A stretch of 48,456 bases of DNA from Natronococcus jeotgali DSM 18795. Lineage in GTDB: Archaea > Halobacteriota > Halobacteria > Halobacteriales > Natrialbaceae. Shown one piece after another: positions 16,494 to 24,981 of this stretch. A model generated the notes under the pieces. The model saw only the letters and a list, made by a program, of their open reading frames with translations, was not told the DNA's origin and ran no database searches. The stretch lies in NCBI RefSeq assembly GCF_000337695.1, contig NZ_AOIA01000160.1:1-48456 (forward strand), read 5' to 3'. Numbering within the stretch: the first letter of the stretch is position 1; each line of letters starts with the position of its first letter. The position numbers and the translations under genes were made by a program.

Positions 16494-16538
16494 ATGAACG
16501 AAGCCACGCGTCGGTGTCGTCCCCGGGTGAGTCGATGA
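16494..16538 (+). CDS. Possible 14-codon upstream ORF (MNEATRRCRPRVSR)
   Basis: A short frame beginning at 16494 ends in TGA at 16536-16538, overlapping the ATG of the HEAT gene (ATGA). A weak TATA-like gcttagg lies about 27 bases upstream, so a leaderless transcript would begin at this ATG and the HEAT gene would be reached by coupling. The peptide is arginine-rich and unlike its acidic neighbours, so it may be only a coupling leader. Evidence for translation is absent. Confidence 0.25.
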   Translation: MNEATRRCRPRVSR

Positions 16539-17965
16539 GCGAGGACGAGACGAACGGCGACGACGCGCCGGCCGAGGAGCCGACCGAGGGGGATGGAGAA
16601 CCGGACGCGAACGACGTCGCCGAGGACGTAAACGAGCTCGAGGCGATCCGCGGAGAGCTCGACGCCTTCGAAACCCAGATCGAGGAGTTCGAGGCCGAAC
16701 TCGAGGCCGCCGAGACCGAGGACGACCTCGACGACGTCGAGCCGAAACTCGAGGCGTTTCGCGAGGAACTCGAGAATCTCGAGATCCCCGAACCGCCCGA
16801 GGAGGACGAAGACGACGAGGACGAGGAAGACGTCGTCCACCCCGAGGAGGAACTGCAGGACCGCTACGACGACATCGAGAGCGACCTCGAGGATCTCGAG
16901 GACGACCTCGAGGACCAGCGCGGTCCCTACGCCGAGGACGTGATCGGCGAGATCGAGGGCGTCAGCGGCACGATCACGGGCACCCGCTGGACGATCGAGG
17001 GCGAGGAGGAACTGATCGACGCCGTCGACGACTTCCTCGCTGACGCGAACGACCTGCTCGGCGCCTCGGTCTCGCTGCCCGACGATCTGGAGCCGACCGA
17101 AGGCGCCAAGCTCCGCGAGGACGCGCCGGATCCCGACGAGGAGGGCGTTCCCGAACGGCTCGCGACGACGCTCGAGGACGTTACCGACGCCGTCGAGGCC
17201 GCCGACCTCGACCCCGACGAGGACGCCGAGACGATCGCCGCCTTGCTCGAGGCGACCGACGAGTTCGAGGGCGACGTCGACGACGCCACCGAGTGGACCG
17301 ACCTGAAGGTCCGCGAGCAGCTCCGCCGCGAGGGCTTTTACGACGTGCTCGACCACGTCAAGGACTTCCCGCCGGAGTGGCAAGCCCTGAAGGTCCACGA
17401 GAAGCGCGGCAACGTCGAGATGATCCTGCTCGCGCTGGACTCGCTGGGCTCGGAGTTCATGGAGGAACACTGCATGGAGTCACTGGAGCGAATGGGTCCT
17501 TCGGAGGCGACCGATGCGATGGTCCAGAAGGCCAACCGTCGGGATACGAAGGCCATGAGCATCCTCGGAAAGATCGGCGTCGCCGACGAACAGGTCGTCG
17601 AGACCCTGCTCGACTACGTCGACTCGAACATCCAGCTCCAGCGCCCCGCGTTCAGGGCGCTGGGCGAGATCGGCGCCGCGGACGCCGTGCAGCCGATCGC
17701 CGAGGAGCTCGCGACCAACGACGACCCGGCCGTCCGCAGCAACGCCGCCCGCGCGCTCGGGCTGATCGGTGACACCCGCGCTATCGATCCGCTGGCCGAC
17801 GTTCTCGAGGACGACGACGCCGACCGCGTTCGAGCCAGTGCCGCCTGGGCGCTCAACCAGATCGGGACGGCGGACGCGCTCGAGATCGTCGCCGACTACG
17901 CCGACGACCGCGCCTACCTCGTCCAGGCCGAAGCCGAGCGCGCCGACCTCGAGCCCGCGGCCTGA
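16535..17965 (+). CDS. HEAT-repeat protein with acidic coiled-coil N-terminus
   Basis: A 476-residue soluble protein. Residues about 1-190 are very acidic and predicted helical or coiled coil (ELDAFETQIEEFEAELEAAE, then DIESDLEDLEDDLEDQ). A middle domain includes LKVREQLRREGFYDVLDHVK and EWQALKVHEKRGNVEMI. The C-terminal third holds at least three HEAT/PBS-lyase-type repeats such as RPAFRALGEIGAADAVQPIA, VRSNAARALGLIGDTRAIDP and VRASAAWALNQIGTADAL. HEAT arrays bind other proteins, but the partner is unknown. An alternative GTG start at 16514 adds 7 residues. I prefer the ATG at 16535, which gives the usual MSEDE start. Confidence 0.8.
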   Translation: MSEDETNGDDAPAEEPTEGDGEPDANDVAEDVNELEAIRGELDAFETQIEEFEAELEAAETEDDLDDVEPKLEAFREELENLEIPEPPEEDEDDEDEEDVVHPEEELQDRYDDIESDLEDLEDDLEDQRGPYAEDVIGEIEGVSGTITGTRWTIEGEEELIDAVDDFLADANDLLGASVSLPDDLEPTEGAKLREDAPDPDEEGVPERLATTLEDVTDAVEAADLDPDEDAETIAALLEATDEFEGDVDDATEWTDLKVREQLRREGFYDVLDHVKDFPPEWQALKVHEKRGNVEMILLALDSLGSEFMEEHCMESLERMGPSEATDAMVQKANRRDTKAMSILGKIGVADEQVVETLLDYVDSNIQLQRPAFRALGEIGAADAVQPIAEELATNDDPAVRSNAARALGLIGDTRAIDPLADVLEDDDADRVRASAAWALNQIGTADALEIVADYADDRAYLVQAEAERADLEPAA

Positions 17966-18034
17966 GACGGACCGCCGTCCGCGAGCCCGCTCCGTTCCGC
18001 GAGTTTAAGCACGAAGCCGCGGCCAGACGAACCG

Positions 18035-19825
18035 ATGCTTCGTCGGCGAATTGCGTTCGCTCTCGTCGCGACGGCGCTGCTGGTCGCCGCGGTACCCGCT
18101 CCGATCGTCGGCGGCGCCGGGACCCACTCACCGACTCCGCCGGACCCGTCCGTGACCGTTCCTCCCGCCTCCGGAACGGACGCGGTGGCGGGCGGGCCCT
18201 CGCCCGCTCTCGCGGACGCGACGACGCCCGCGGGAGGCGACCCCGTCTGTCCCCGGCCGACCGACGCCGCGGAGACGCCGTCGGACCCGCGGATCGTCGA
18301 ACTCTACCCGAATCCGACCACGCACGGGAACGCCGGGGAGTACCTCGTCGTCGAGACGCCCCCGGAAACGAACCTCGGAAACTGGACGATTACGGACGGT
18401 CACACGACCGCACGGCTCCCGAACGAGACCGTGTCGGGTCGGATCGCGCTCACGACCGCGCCCGAAACGACGCGCGAACTGACCGACGATCCGGTCGCCG
18501 AACTCGAGGGCACGCTGCGACTCGCCGCCGACGGCGACGACCTCGAGCTTCGCGACGGCGATCGAGTCGCGGACGCGGTCGCGTACGATCGCGCGCCGAC
18601 GGCCGAGCGGTGGTACCGAACGGGAGGGGACGCCGGCGACGCACCCGCCCGCGGCGAGTGGTGGCCCCGCGGCGCGACCTGCCTTCCGGTGTCGACAGCC
18701 GACGCCGACGAGGCGACCGCGTTCGTCCTCCCCGACGGCCCCGGCGTCCCGCGCGAAACGATCCGTTCTGCCGACGATCGGCTCCTGCTGGCGGGCTACA
18801 CCGTCACCGACGACGAGATCGCCGACGACCTCGTCGCGGCGGCTGACCGGGGCGTCGACGTGTCGGTACTGCTCGAGGCGAGCCCCGTCGGCGGAACGCC
18901 CGCGGCGACCGCGTCGGTCCTCGAGACCCTCGAGCGCGGGGGCGTCGACGTCAGGGTCGTCGGGGGTCGGGACGCGCGCTACCGGTACCACCATCCGAAG
19001 TACGCCGTCGCCGACGAGACGGTCCTCGTGACGACGGAGAACTGGAAGGCCTCCGGGATCGGCGGCGAGTCGAGTCGCGGCTGGGGCGTCCGCGTCGAGA
19101 ACGATCGACTCGCGGCCGACCTCGCCGCCGTGTTCGAGGCCGACTTCGAGGGATGGGACACCGAGTCCGGCACGTCCTACCTCGAGAACGCTTCGTTCGC
19201 CGAGGACGAACCGGCACCCTTGCGGGAGTTCGACTCGACTCACGAGCCCGAGACGGTTCCCGTCGACTCGGCCGAACTCCTGCTCGCTCCCGAGAACGCG
19301 GAGGGACGGCTCGGCGAGCTACTCGCCAGCGCCGACGACGAGATCCTGATCAAGCAGGCCAGTATCGCCGCGGACGTCTCGTTGCTCCAAGAGGCGATCG
19401 ACGCGGCGCGTCGCGGCGTCGACGTTCGGATCCTGCTCGACTCGAGCTGGTACGTCGAGGAGGAAAACGGAGCGCTGGTCGACGAACTCGAGCGAACGGC
19501 CGACGAGGAGGAGCTTCCGCTGGAGGCCGCCCTCGTCGAGGAGGGCGACGCGTTCGAAAAGATCCACGCGAAGGGGATCGTGATCGACCGCGAGACCGTC
19601 GTCGTCGGCAGCGCCAACTGGAACGACAACTCGCTGCGAAACAACCGGGAGGTGTTACTCGCCGTGCACGGATCGGCGGCGGCGAACTACTACGCGACGG
19701 TCTTCGAGGACGACTGGAACGGCGAGACGTGGTCGCTTCCGATCGAGCTCTCGGCGACCGTCGTTGTGGCGCTCGTCTGTGCGGCGATCGTCGGTCGCCG
19801 ATACGTCCGGTTCGGCTCGGAGTGA
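18035..19825 (+). CDS. Secreted LTD / phospholipase D fusion protein
   Basis: A 596-residue protein. Residues 1-28 form a signal peptide (LRRRIAFALVATALLVAAV). Residues about 85-190 match a lamin-tail domain (IVELYPNPTTHGNAGEYLVV then LGNWTITDG), which often sits on secreted nucleases. Two phospholipase D half-domains follow, each with a complete HxK(x)4D motif: H320-P-K322...D327 and H511-A-K513...D518. The second is followed by GSANWNDNS. A hydrophobic segment near 572-592 with a basic tail (RRYVRF) anchors the C-terminus in the membrane. This points to a cell-surface phosphodiesterase acting on nucleic acid or phospholipid (inference). A TATA-like gtttaag lies 30 bases upstream. Confidence 0.8.
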   Translation: MLRRRIAFALVATALLVAAVPAPIVGGAGTHSPTPPDPSVTVPPASGTDAVAGGPSPALADATTPAGGDPVCPRPTDAAETPSDPRIVELYPNPTTHGNAGEYLVVETPPETNLGNWTITDGHTTARLPNETVSGRIALTTAPETTRELTDDPVAELEGTLRLAADGDDLELRDGDRVADAVAYDRAPTAERWYRTGGDAGDAPARGEWWPRGATCLPVSTADADEATAFVLPDGPGVPRETIRSADDRLLLAGYTVTDDEIADDLVAAADRGVDVSVLLEASPVGGTPAATASVLETLERGGVDVRVVGGRDARYRYHHPKYAVADETVLVTTENWKASGIGGESSRGWGVRVENDRLAADLAAVFEADFEGWDTESGTSYLENASFAEDEPAPLREFDSTHEPETVPVDSAELLLAPENAEGRLGELLASADDEILIKQASIAADVSLLQEAIDAARRGVDVRILLDSSWYVEEENGALVDELERTADEEELPLEAALVEEGDAFEKIHAKGIVIDRETVVVGSANWNDNSLRNNREVLLAVHGSAAANYYATVFEDDWNGETWSLPIELSATVVVALVCAAIVGRRYVRFGSE

Positions 19826-19840
19826 GCCCCTTCGGGAACC

Positions 19841-20272
19841 CTAGTCCGCTCGGCTCGGTTCGACCTCGAGGTACTTACAGCAGTCCGCCTCGGGGTCGAA
19901 ACAGTCGGGACACTCCTCGGGGCGGTCGATGATCGTGTCGAGCCGGTCGGCGACGGTGTCGTCGATCACCGCCTCGAGAGCGTGGGCCTCCTCGCGGAAC
20001 TCTTCGACCTCGAGGACGTTCGCGAGGAACCGCTCGATGATGCAGTACGTCTGGAGGGCGTCGTGGGCGCGCTCGAGTCCCTCGTCGGTGAGGCTGGCTC
20101 CCTTGTACTTCTCGTGCTCGACGAGTTCCCGGCTCTCGAGCTTGCCGACCATCTCGTTGACGCTGGCCGGGCTGACCCCGAGGAGGTCGGCGAGGGTGCC
20201 GGTCGAGGCCGGTCCGTCGTCGATGCGCTGTGCGAGATAGATCGCCTTGAGATACTGGTCTGCGGTATTCAT
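19841..20272 (-). CDS. DtxR/SirR family metal-dependent regulator
   Basis: A 143-residue iron- or manganese-responsive repressor of the DtxR/MntR family. The N-terminal winged helix reads ADQYLKAIYLAQR and GTLADLLGVSPASVNEMVGKL, which is the recognition helix. The dimerisation and metal domain follows, with ALQTYCIIERFLANVL and EEFREEAHALEAV carrying the usual Cys, Glu and His ligands. The C-terminal segment CPDCFDPEADCC is cysteine-rich and probably binds a further metal. No SH3-like third domain is present, as in MntR. It lies downstream of a ferritin-like gene on the same strand, 58 bases apart, so an iron-related unit is likely. Confidence 0.85.
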   Translation of the reverse strand: MNTADQYLKAIYLAQRIDDGPASTGTLADLLGVSPASVNEMVGKLESRELVEHEKYKGASLTDEGLERAHDALQTYCIIERFLANVLEVEEFREEAHALEAVIDDTVADRLDTIIDRPEECPDCFDPEADCCKYLEVEPSRAD

Positions 20273-20330
20273 CGCGGTCCTCCGTCAGTGTCGGTGTCGG
20301 TCGTCGGTCGTCGCGAACTCCGGACGCCGA

Positions 20331-20825
20331 TCATGCTCTGCGCTCCATGATCTCGGTTACCTCCTCGACGCCCTCCCGTTCCTCCTCGCGGATGTCGTAC
20401 AGCGTCTCCAGCAATCGCTCGCGGTCGATGTCGAACGCCGCGTCCGACGCCTCGACCGCCTCGATCAGATCGTCGTAGAACTTGTAGGCGGTTTCCTCGT
20501 TACAGAGTTGATCGTAGAGCACGCCGTCGGTGTCCTCGGGAGGGCCGTACTGCGCGTCGACCAACGCGTTGATCTCCTCGTAGGCGACGGTTTCGGCCTC
20601 GAGCTCGTCGACCAGTGCCTCGAGCCGTTCGCGGTGTTCGGCGGATTCGTCGGCAGCGTCGGCGAGCAGCGCTCGCACCTCCTCGTCGATCGCCTCGCGC
20701 TCGTCGGCGGGCAACGACTCGAGGTGGTGGGCGGCGCGGGATTCGACCACCTCCTCCAGAACGACGCCGATCTGGAGGAGTCGGGCGAGCTGGTGGTCGC
20801 TCGAGACGCGCTGTCCCAGACTCAT
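20331..20825 (-). CDS. Ferritin-like helical protein
   Basis: A 164-residue acidic, almost wholly helical protein. Segments LLQIGVVLEEVVESRAAHHL, LVDELEAETVAYEEINALVD and ETAYKFYDDLIEAVEAS place Glu and His residues as in four-helix ferritin/rubrerythrin-like proteins, but no pair of complete ExxH motifs is clear, so iron binding is uncertain. The start at 20825 gives MSLGQRVSSDHQ, and a TATA-like AAGTTAAG lies 27 bases upstream, over the tail of the frameshifted gene. It sits directly upstream of a DtxR/SirR-type regulator, which supports a metal-related role. Confidence 0.6.
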   Translation of the reverse strand: MSLGQRVSSDHQLARLLQIGVVLEEVVESRAAHHLESLPADEREAIDEEVRALLADAADESAEHRERLEALVDELEAETVAYEEINALVDAQYGPPEDTDGVLYDQLCNEETAYKFYDDLIEAVEASDAAFDIDRERLLETLYDIREEEREGVEEVTEIMERRA

Positions 20826-20847
20826 ACCCGTATCGTGGGTGAGCGCG

Positions 20848-21026
20848 CTACTTAACTTCAGGCATCTTCCCGGCTCGTCGCCGAGGCGTCTCGTCGGCCC
20901 CGACCGCACCGCGGTGTGCGACGAGCCACCGAACGTAGTCACTCCGGCTCCCGATTCTTAGACGCCGTTCTCCCGCTCGAGGGCGGCGAACGTGTCGCCG
21001 TCGAACTCGACGGACAGCTTCCGCAT
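20848..21026 (-). pseudogene. Ribbon-helix-helix regulator broken by a one-base frameshift
   Basis: From the ATG at 21026 the minus strand reads MRKLSVEFDGDTFAALERE, a ribbon and first helix of the RHH fold, then stops after NGV at codon 23. In another frame the same stretch continues RLRIGSRSDYVRWLVAHRG and stops at 20848-20850. GSRSDYVRWLVAH is the usual second RHH helix. Adding one base near 20968 (after GAGAA) joins both halves into a continuous protein of about 59 residues. A GGAG site precedes the ATG and a TATA-like CTTTTGTA lies about 32 bases upstream. The gene would encode a small DNA-binding or antitoxin-like protein. A sequencing error cannot be excluded. Confidence 0.6.
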
Positions 21027-21120
21027 CACTCCTCGGTGCCGGGGTCCACTACAAAAGAACTCGGCAGACGAGCCGCGTTTCGTTTTCGCCCCGAAATCGG
21101 ACCGAGGGTGGAGCGTCTCG

Positions 21121-22335
21121 TCAGTCGCGCTGGTGAAGCCGGGAGACGACCAGTTCCTCGAGGTCCTCGCGGAGCTCGTCGACCGCGATCTCCTCGAGGA
21201 CGGGCGTGAAGAACCCTTCGACGAGCATGTTCCGCGCAGCGCGGGGGTCGACCCCGCGGGAGATCATGTAGAACAGCTCCTCCTGGTCGATCTGGCCGAC
21301 CGTCGCCGAGTGGCTGGCTTCGGTGTCGTGGTTGTTGATGATCAGCTTCGGCGAGGCGTCGGCCTCGCTCTCGTCGGAGAGCATCAGCGTGTTCTCGCGC
21401 TGGTAGGAGCTCGTGTCCCAGGCCTCGCGGCCGACGTCCTGGACGCCCTCGTAGACCGAGCGGGCGACGTCGTCGGTGACGCCGCGGGTGACCAGATCGG
21501 CGGTCGTGTGCTCGGCGCGGTGCCAGACCTTCGCGTCGAGGTCGAAGTGCTGATCGTTGTGCCCGTAGAAGGCGCCGACGATCTGGGTCTCGGAGCCATC
21601 GCCGTTGAGCTCCGTCGAGACGCCGGACTTGGTCAGCTGCGTGCCGAGGTTGACCTCGATCCAGTCGATCGTGGCGTAGGTATCGGCGTCGCCACGTTTG
21701 GCGGCGAAGTTGTACGCCTCCTCCGAGAGGTTCTGGAGGCTACCGTACTGGACGTTGCTGTTCTCGCCGGCGGCGACTTCGACGATCCCGCTGTAGTACT
21801 GCTCGTCCTGCTCGGTGCCGGTCGACTGCCGCTCGAGGATCGTCACCGAACTCGACTCCTCGGCGACGACGAGCGTGTAGTTGAACAGCGAGCGGGAGTT
21901 CTGCTCGGTCCGGATCGTGACGTCCTCGGCGTCGACGCCCTCGGGGACGTAGATCACGGTCCCGGTGCTAAACAGCGCAGTCGAAAGCGCCGTCAGGTAG
22001 TTCTCCTGGGGATCGACGATGGAACCGAAGTGCTCCCGCAGGAGCTCCTCGTGCTCGTCGACGGCCTCGCTCCAGGGCAGGACCTCGGCCTCGTCGGGGC
22101 CGATCTGGTCTTTGTTCTCCGCGGCGTTGAGCGGATCCACGAGCGACTCGAAGTCGAGCTCGTGAAGGTTCGTCCAGTCCCGCCCCGGCGTCCGGATGAC
22201 GTCGGGCATCTCGAGGGACTCGAGGGCCTCGAGGGCCTCGAGACGGGTCTCGAGGAGCCACTCGGGCTCGTCGAGATTGCCGCTGATCTCGCGTACCTGC
22301 TCGTCCGTCAGATTGGCGTGTACCTGCGTGCTCAT
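21121..22335 (-). CDS. sufD: Fe-S cluster assembly protein SufD
   Basis: A 404-residue SufD, partner of SufB and SufC in the scaffold complex that builds iron-sulfur clusters. The N-terminus is helical (EPEWLLETRLEALEALESLEM). The beta-helix core includes GTVIYVPEGVDAEDVTIRTE, and the C-terminal part has SHSATVGQIDQEELFYMISRG with the conserved SHSATVG histidine segment, and a final helical domain AARNMLVEGFFTPVLEEI. It starts one base after the sufB stop, so translation is coupled. In the complex it pairs with SufB over a SufC dimer. Confidence 0.93.
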   Translation of the reverse strand: MSTQVHANLTDEQVREISGNLDEPEWLLETRLEALEALESLEMPDVIRTPGRDWTNLHELDFESLVDPLNAAENKDQIGPDEAEVLPWSEAVDEHEELLREHFGSIVDPQENYLTALSTALFSTGTVIYVPEGVDAEDVTIRTEQNSRSLFNYTLVVAEESSSVTILERQSTGTEQDEQYYSGIVEVAAGENSNVQYGSLQNLSEEAYNFAAKRGDADTYATIDWIEVNLGTQLTKSGVSTELNGDGSETQIVGAFYGHNDQHFDLDAKVWHRAEHTTADLVTRGVTDDVARSVYEGVQDVGREAWDTSSYQRENTLMLSDESEADASPKLIINNHDTEASHSATVGQIDQEELFYMISRGVDPRAARNMLVEGFFTPVLEEIAVDELREDLEELVVSRLHQRD

Positions 22336-22336
22336 G

Positions 22337-23767
22337 TTATCCGAGGCTTCCCTCCATCTCGAGTTCGATGAGGCGGTTGAGTTCGACCGCGTACTCGATG
22401 GGCAGTTCCTCCGTGATCGGCTCGATGAAGCCGGCGACGATCATCTTCTTGGCGTCGTCGTCGTCGAGTCCGCGGCTCTGCAGATAGAAGATGTCCTCGT
22501 CGCCGATCTTGCCGACGGTCGCCTCGTGGGCGACGTCGACCTTCGACTCCTCGATCTCCATGTACGGCATGGTGTCCGAGGTGGACTCGTTGTCGAACAT
22601 CAGGGCGTCACACTCGACGGCGGTCGAGGAGTTCTCGGCGCCGTCGGCGATGTGGACGAGGCCGCGGTAGTTGGTGCGGCCGCCGTCCTTCGAGATCGAC
22701 TTCGACTCGATGGTCGAGGACGTCTCGGGCGCGTTGTGATAGACCTTCGCGCCGGTGTCGATGTCCTGATCCTCGCCCGCGAAGGCGATGGTGATGTGGG
22801 TGTCGGTCGCGCCGCGACCCTTGAGGATCGTACACGGGTAGAGCATGGTCGCTTTCGAACCCATCGAGCCCGAGACCCACTCCATGGTGCCGTTCTCCTC
22901 GACAATGGCGCGTTTGGTGTTGAGGTTGAACGTGTTCTTCGACCAGTTCTGTACCGTGGAGTACTGGACGTGGGCGTCCTCGCCGACGAAGACCTCAACG
23001 CCCCCGCTGTGGAGGTTGTGGGTGCCGTACTTCGGCGCGGAACAGCCCTCGATGTAGTGGACCTCCGAGCCCTCCTCGGCGATGATGAGCGTGTGCTCGA
23101 ACTGGCCCATCCCCTCGGAGTTCATCCGGAAGTACGCCTGCACGGGCATCTCGACGGTGACGCCCTCGGGGACGTAGACGAACGAGCCGCCCGACCAGAC
23201 GGCGCCGTGGAGCGCGGCGAACTTGTTGTCGCTCGGGGGGACACAGGTCGTCATGAAGTGCTCTTTGACGAGCTCAGGGTGCTCCTGAACCGCCTTGTCC
23301 ATGTTCATGAAGATGACGCCCTTCTCCTCCCACTGCTCTTGCATGTTCTGGTAGACGACCTCCGATTCGTACTGGGCGCCGACGCCCGAGAGGGCGTTCT
23401 TCTCGGCTTCCGGGATGCCCAGCTTGTCGAAGGTGTCCTTGATCTCGTCGGGGAGCTCGGTCCAGTCGTCGACACCCTCGCGCTTGTCGACGTCCGGCCG
23501 GATGTAGGGGACGATCTCCTCGATGTCCAGCTCGGTCAGGTCCGGCTGACCGGGCCAGTCGGTCGGCATCGGCATGTTCTGGTACTGCTTGAGCGCGCGC
23601 AGACGCCGCTCGAGCATCCAGTCGGGCTCGTCTTTGTCCTCGGAGATCATCCGGATGACCTCTTCGGTCAGGCCCTTGTCGGACTTGACGGCGGCGTTTT
23701 GCTCCTTCTTGAACTCGAAGCGCGCCTCGGTGTCGGTGTCTTTGAGGTGGTCTTGTTCGGAACTCAT
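22337..23767 (-). CDS. sufB: Fe-S cluster assembly protein SufB
   Basis: A 476-residue SufB, the scaffold subunit on which nascent clusters form. Landmarks are EPDWMLERRLRALKQYQNM near the N-terminus, FAALHGAVWSGGSFVYVPEG, HTLIIAEEGSEVHYIEGCSA, and the C-terminal VAHEATVGKIGDEDIFYLQS and RGLDDDDAKKMIVAGFIEPI. Length is normal for the family. It lies between sufC (61 bases upstream) and sufD (one base downstream). The sufC-sufB gap is AT-richer than its surroundings and contains a TATA-like CGTAATAAC about 33 bases before the ATG, so sufBD may also have their own promoter. Confidence 0.95.
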   Translation of the reverse strand: MSSEQDHLKDTDTEARFEFKKEQNAAVKSDKGLTEEVIRMISEDKDEPDWMLERRLRALKQYQNMPMPTDWPGQPDLTELDIEEIVPYIRPDVDKREGVDDWTELPDEIKDTFDKLGIPEAEKNALSGVGAQYESEVVYQNMQEQWEEKGVIFMNMDKAVQEHPELVKEHFMTTCVPPSDNKFAALHGAVWSGGSFVYVPEGVTVEMPVQAYFRMNSEGMGQFEHTLIIAEEGSEVHYIEGCSAPKYGTHNLHSGGVEVFVGEDAHVQYSTVQNWSKNTFNLNTKRAIVEENGTMEWVSGSMGSKATMLYPCTILKGRGATDTHITIAFAGEDQDIDTGAKVYHNAPETSSTIESKSISKDGGRTNYRGLVHIADGAENSSTAVECDALMFDNESTSDTMPYMEIEESKVDVAHEATVGKIGDEDIFYLQSRGLDDDDAKKMIVAGFIEPITEELPIEYAVELNRLIELEMEGSLG

Positions 23768-23828
23768 GATTGGTATGTATTCGTGTTTACGGCTGTAGCG
23801 TTATTACGGTTGTTCTAGTCGAATCCGG

Positions 23829-24746
23829 TTACGCCGTGCCGTAGACCTCGTCGCGGACCCAGTCGTACCCCTTGTCCTCGAGTTCCTCTGCGAGCGAGGC
23901 GTCGCCGCTTTTGGCGATCTGGCCGTCGAGCATCACGTGGACGTGATCGGGCTCGACGTAGTCGAGGATGCGCTGGTAGTGGGTGATCTGGAGGATCCCG
24001 GTGCCCTGCTCGTCGCGAAGGGCGTTGATCCCGTTCGAGACGTCCTGCAGGCGGTCGATGTCGAGCCCGGAGTCGATCTCGTCTAAGACGGCGACCGACG
24101 GCTCGAGGATGGCGGCCTGGAGGACCTCGTTCTGTTTCTTCTCGCCGCCGGAGAAGCCGGCGTTGAGGTAGCGCTGGGCGAACCGCTCGTCCATGTCCAG
24201 TTGCTCCATCTTCTCCTGGAGGATCTGCTGGAACTCGGCGACGCCGACCTCGCCTTCGTCGACGTTACCTTCCATCGGCGACGTCTCGAAGCCTTCGTCC
24301 TCCTCCGCTTCCGCTTCCGCTTCCGCTTCGTCCTCGTCCTCGAAGAGCTCCTCGCGCTCCTCGATTTTGGCGTTGAGCGCCGTGCGGAGGAAGTTCGTCA
24401 TCGTGACGCCCTCGATCTCGGCGGGGTACTGGAAGCCCAGGAAGACGCCCAGCGCCGCGCGCTCGTTGGGCTCGAGTTCCAGCAGGTTCCAGGTGCGCTG
24501 GTCCTCGTCGATCTCGACGTCGTCGCCGAACTCGTCGTCCTCGAGGTGGATCAGCACCTCGCCCTCGGTGACCTCGTAGGCCGGGTGGCCGGCGATGACC
24601 TTCGCGGTCGTCGACTTCCCGGAGCCGTTCGGCCCCATCAGGGCGTGGATCTCGCCCGACTCGACCTCGAGGTCGACGCCCTCGAGGATCTTCTCGTCGC
24701 CGTCCGCCACTTCCGCGTGCAGGTTGGATAGTTCGAGGCGTGCCAT
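23829..24746 (-). CDS. sufC: Fe-S cluster assembly ATPase SufC
   Basis: A 305-residue ABC-type ATPase that powers the SufBCD scaffold. Walker A is GPNGSGKST, the signature is [11 protein letters not shown], and Walker B is [14 protein letters not shown], followed by the H-loop QITHYQRI. It is longer than the usual ~250 residues because of an acidic insert [19 protein letters not shown] between the Q-loop region and the signature. This insert is coded by a cttccg hexamer repeat (plus-strand 24306-24330). The start at 24746 gives [13 protein letters not shown]; in-frame codons further upstream lack family similarity. A TATA-like GTTTACAC lies about 25 bases before it. It is first in the sufCBD unit. 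Confidence 0.93.
   Translation of the reverse strand: MARLELSNLHAEVADGDEKILEGVDLEVESGEIHALMGPNGSGKSTTAKVIAGHPAYEVTEGEVLIHLEDDEFGDDVEIDEDQRTWNLLELEPNERAALGVFLGFQYPAEIEGVTMTNFLRTALNAKIEEREELFEDEDEAEAEAEAEEDEGFETSPMEGNVDEGEVGVAEFQQILQEKMEQLDMDERFAQRYLNAGFSGGEKKQNEVLQAAILEPSVAVLDEIDSGLDIDRLQDVSNGINALRDEQGTGILQITHYQRILDYVEPDHVHVMLDGQIAKSGDASLAEELEDKGYDWVRDEVYGTA
24306..24330. repeat. Hexanucleotide microsatellite (cttccg)4 inside sufC
   Basis: Four near-perfect cttccg units code for the alternating Glu-Ala run of the SufC acidic insert. Simple repeats in multiples of three can change length by slippage without breaking the frame. Confidence 0.6.
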
Positions 24747-24781
24747 AGTACTCTGTCGTGTAAACCGTGGGTCGTCCGCCT

Positions 24782-24816
24782 GATAACGGTTTCGTATGCG
24801 ATTGGATACGGTTTCG
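24782..24816. promoter_or_regulatory. Direct repeat upstream of sufC
   Basis: GATAACGGTTTCG (24782-24794) and GATACGGTTTCG (24805-24816) repeat in the same direction 23 bases apart, about two helix turns. A partial third copy, GATAACGG, is at 24882-24889. They lie upstream of the sufC promoter on its minus-strand side, a fitting position for an activator or iron regulator. An AT-rich tract at 24826-24837 is the only other feature in the 24747-24981 gap. Confidence 0.35.
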
Positions 24817-24981
24817 AATGGCGAAGAATATTTTTCTGAACCGGAACCGTCGCCGCCGACTGCGCGACGTCGCCACCGACCGATAACGGCGCAATGGCGG
24901 TTCAGCGTGCCATTTTGTCGTGGATTGGGGTCCACGAGACGGACGACGCTCCGGCGGTGCCTGCGCTCTCGAACCGACCGC

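Noticed and set aside
20331-20942. Longer ferritin-like reading starting at 20942
   Set aside because: The extra 39 residues read through the RHH remnant in a third frame; a TATA box fits the start at 20825.
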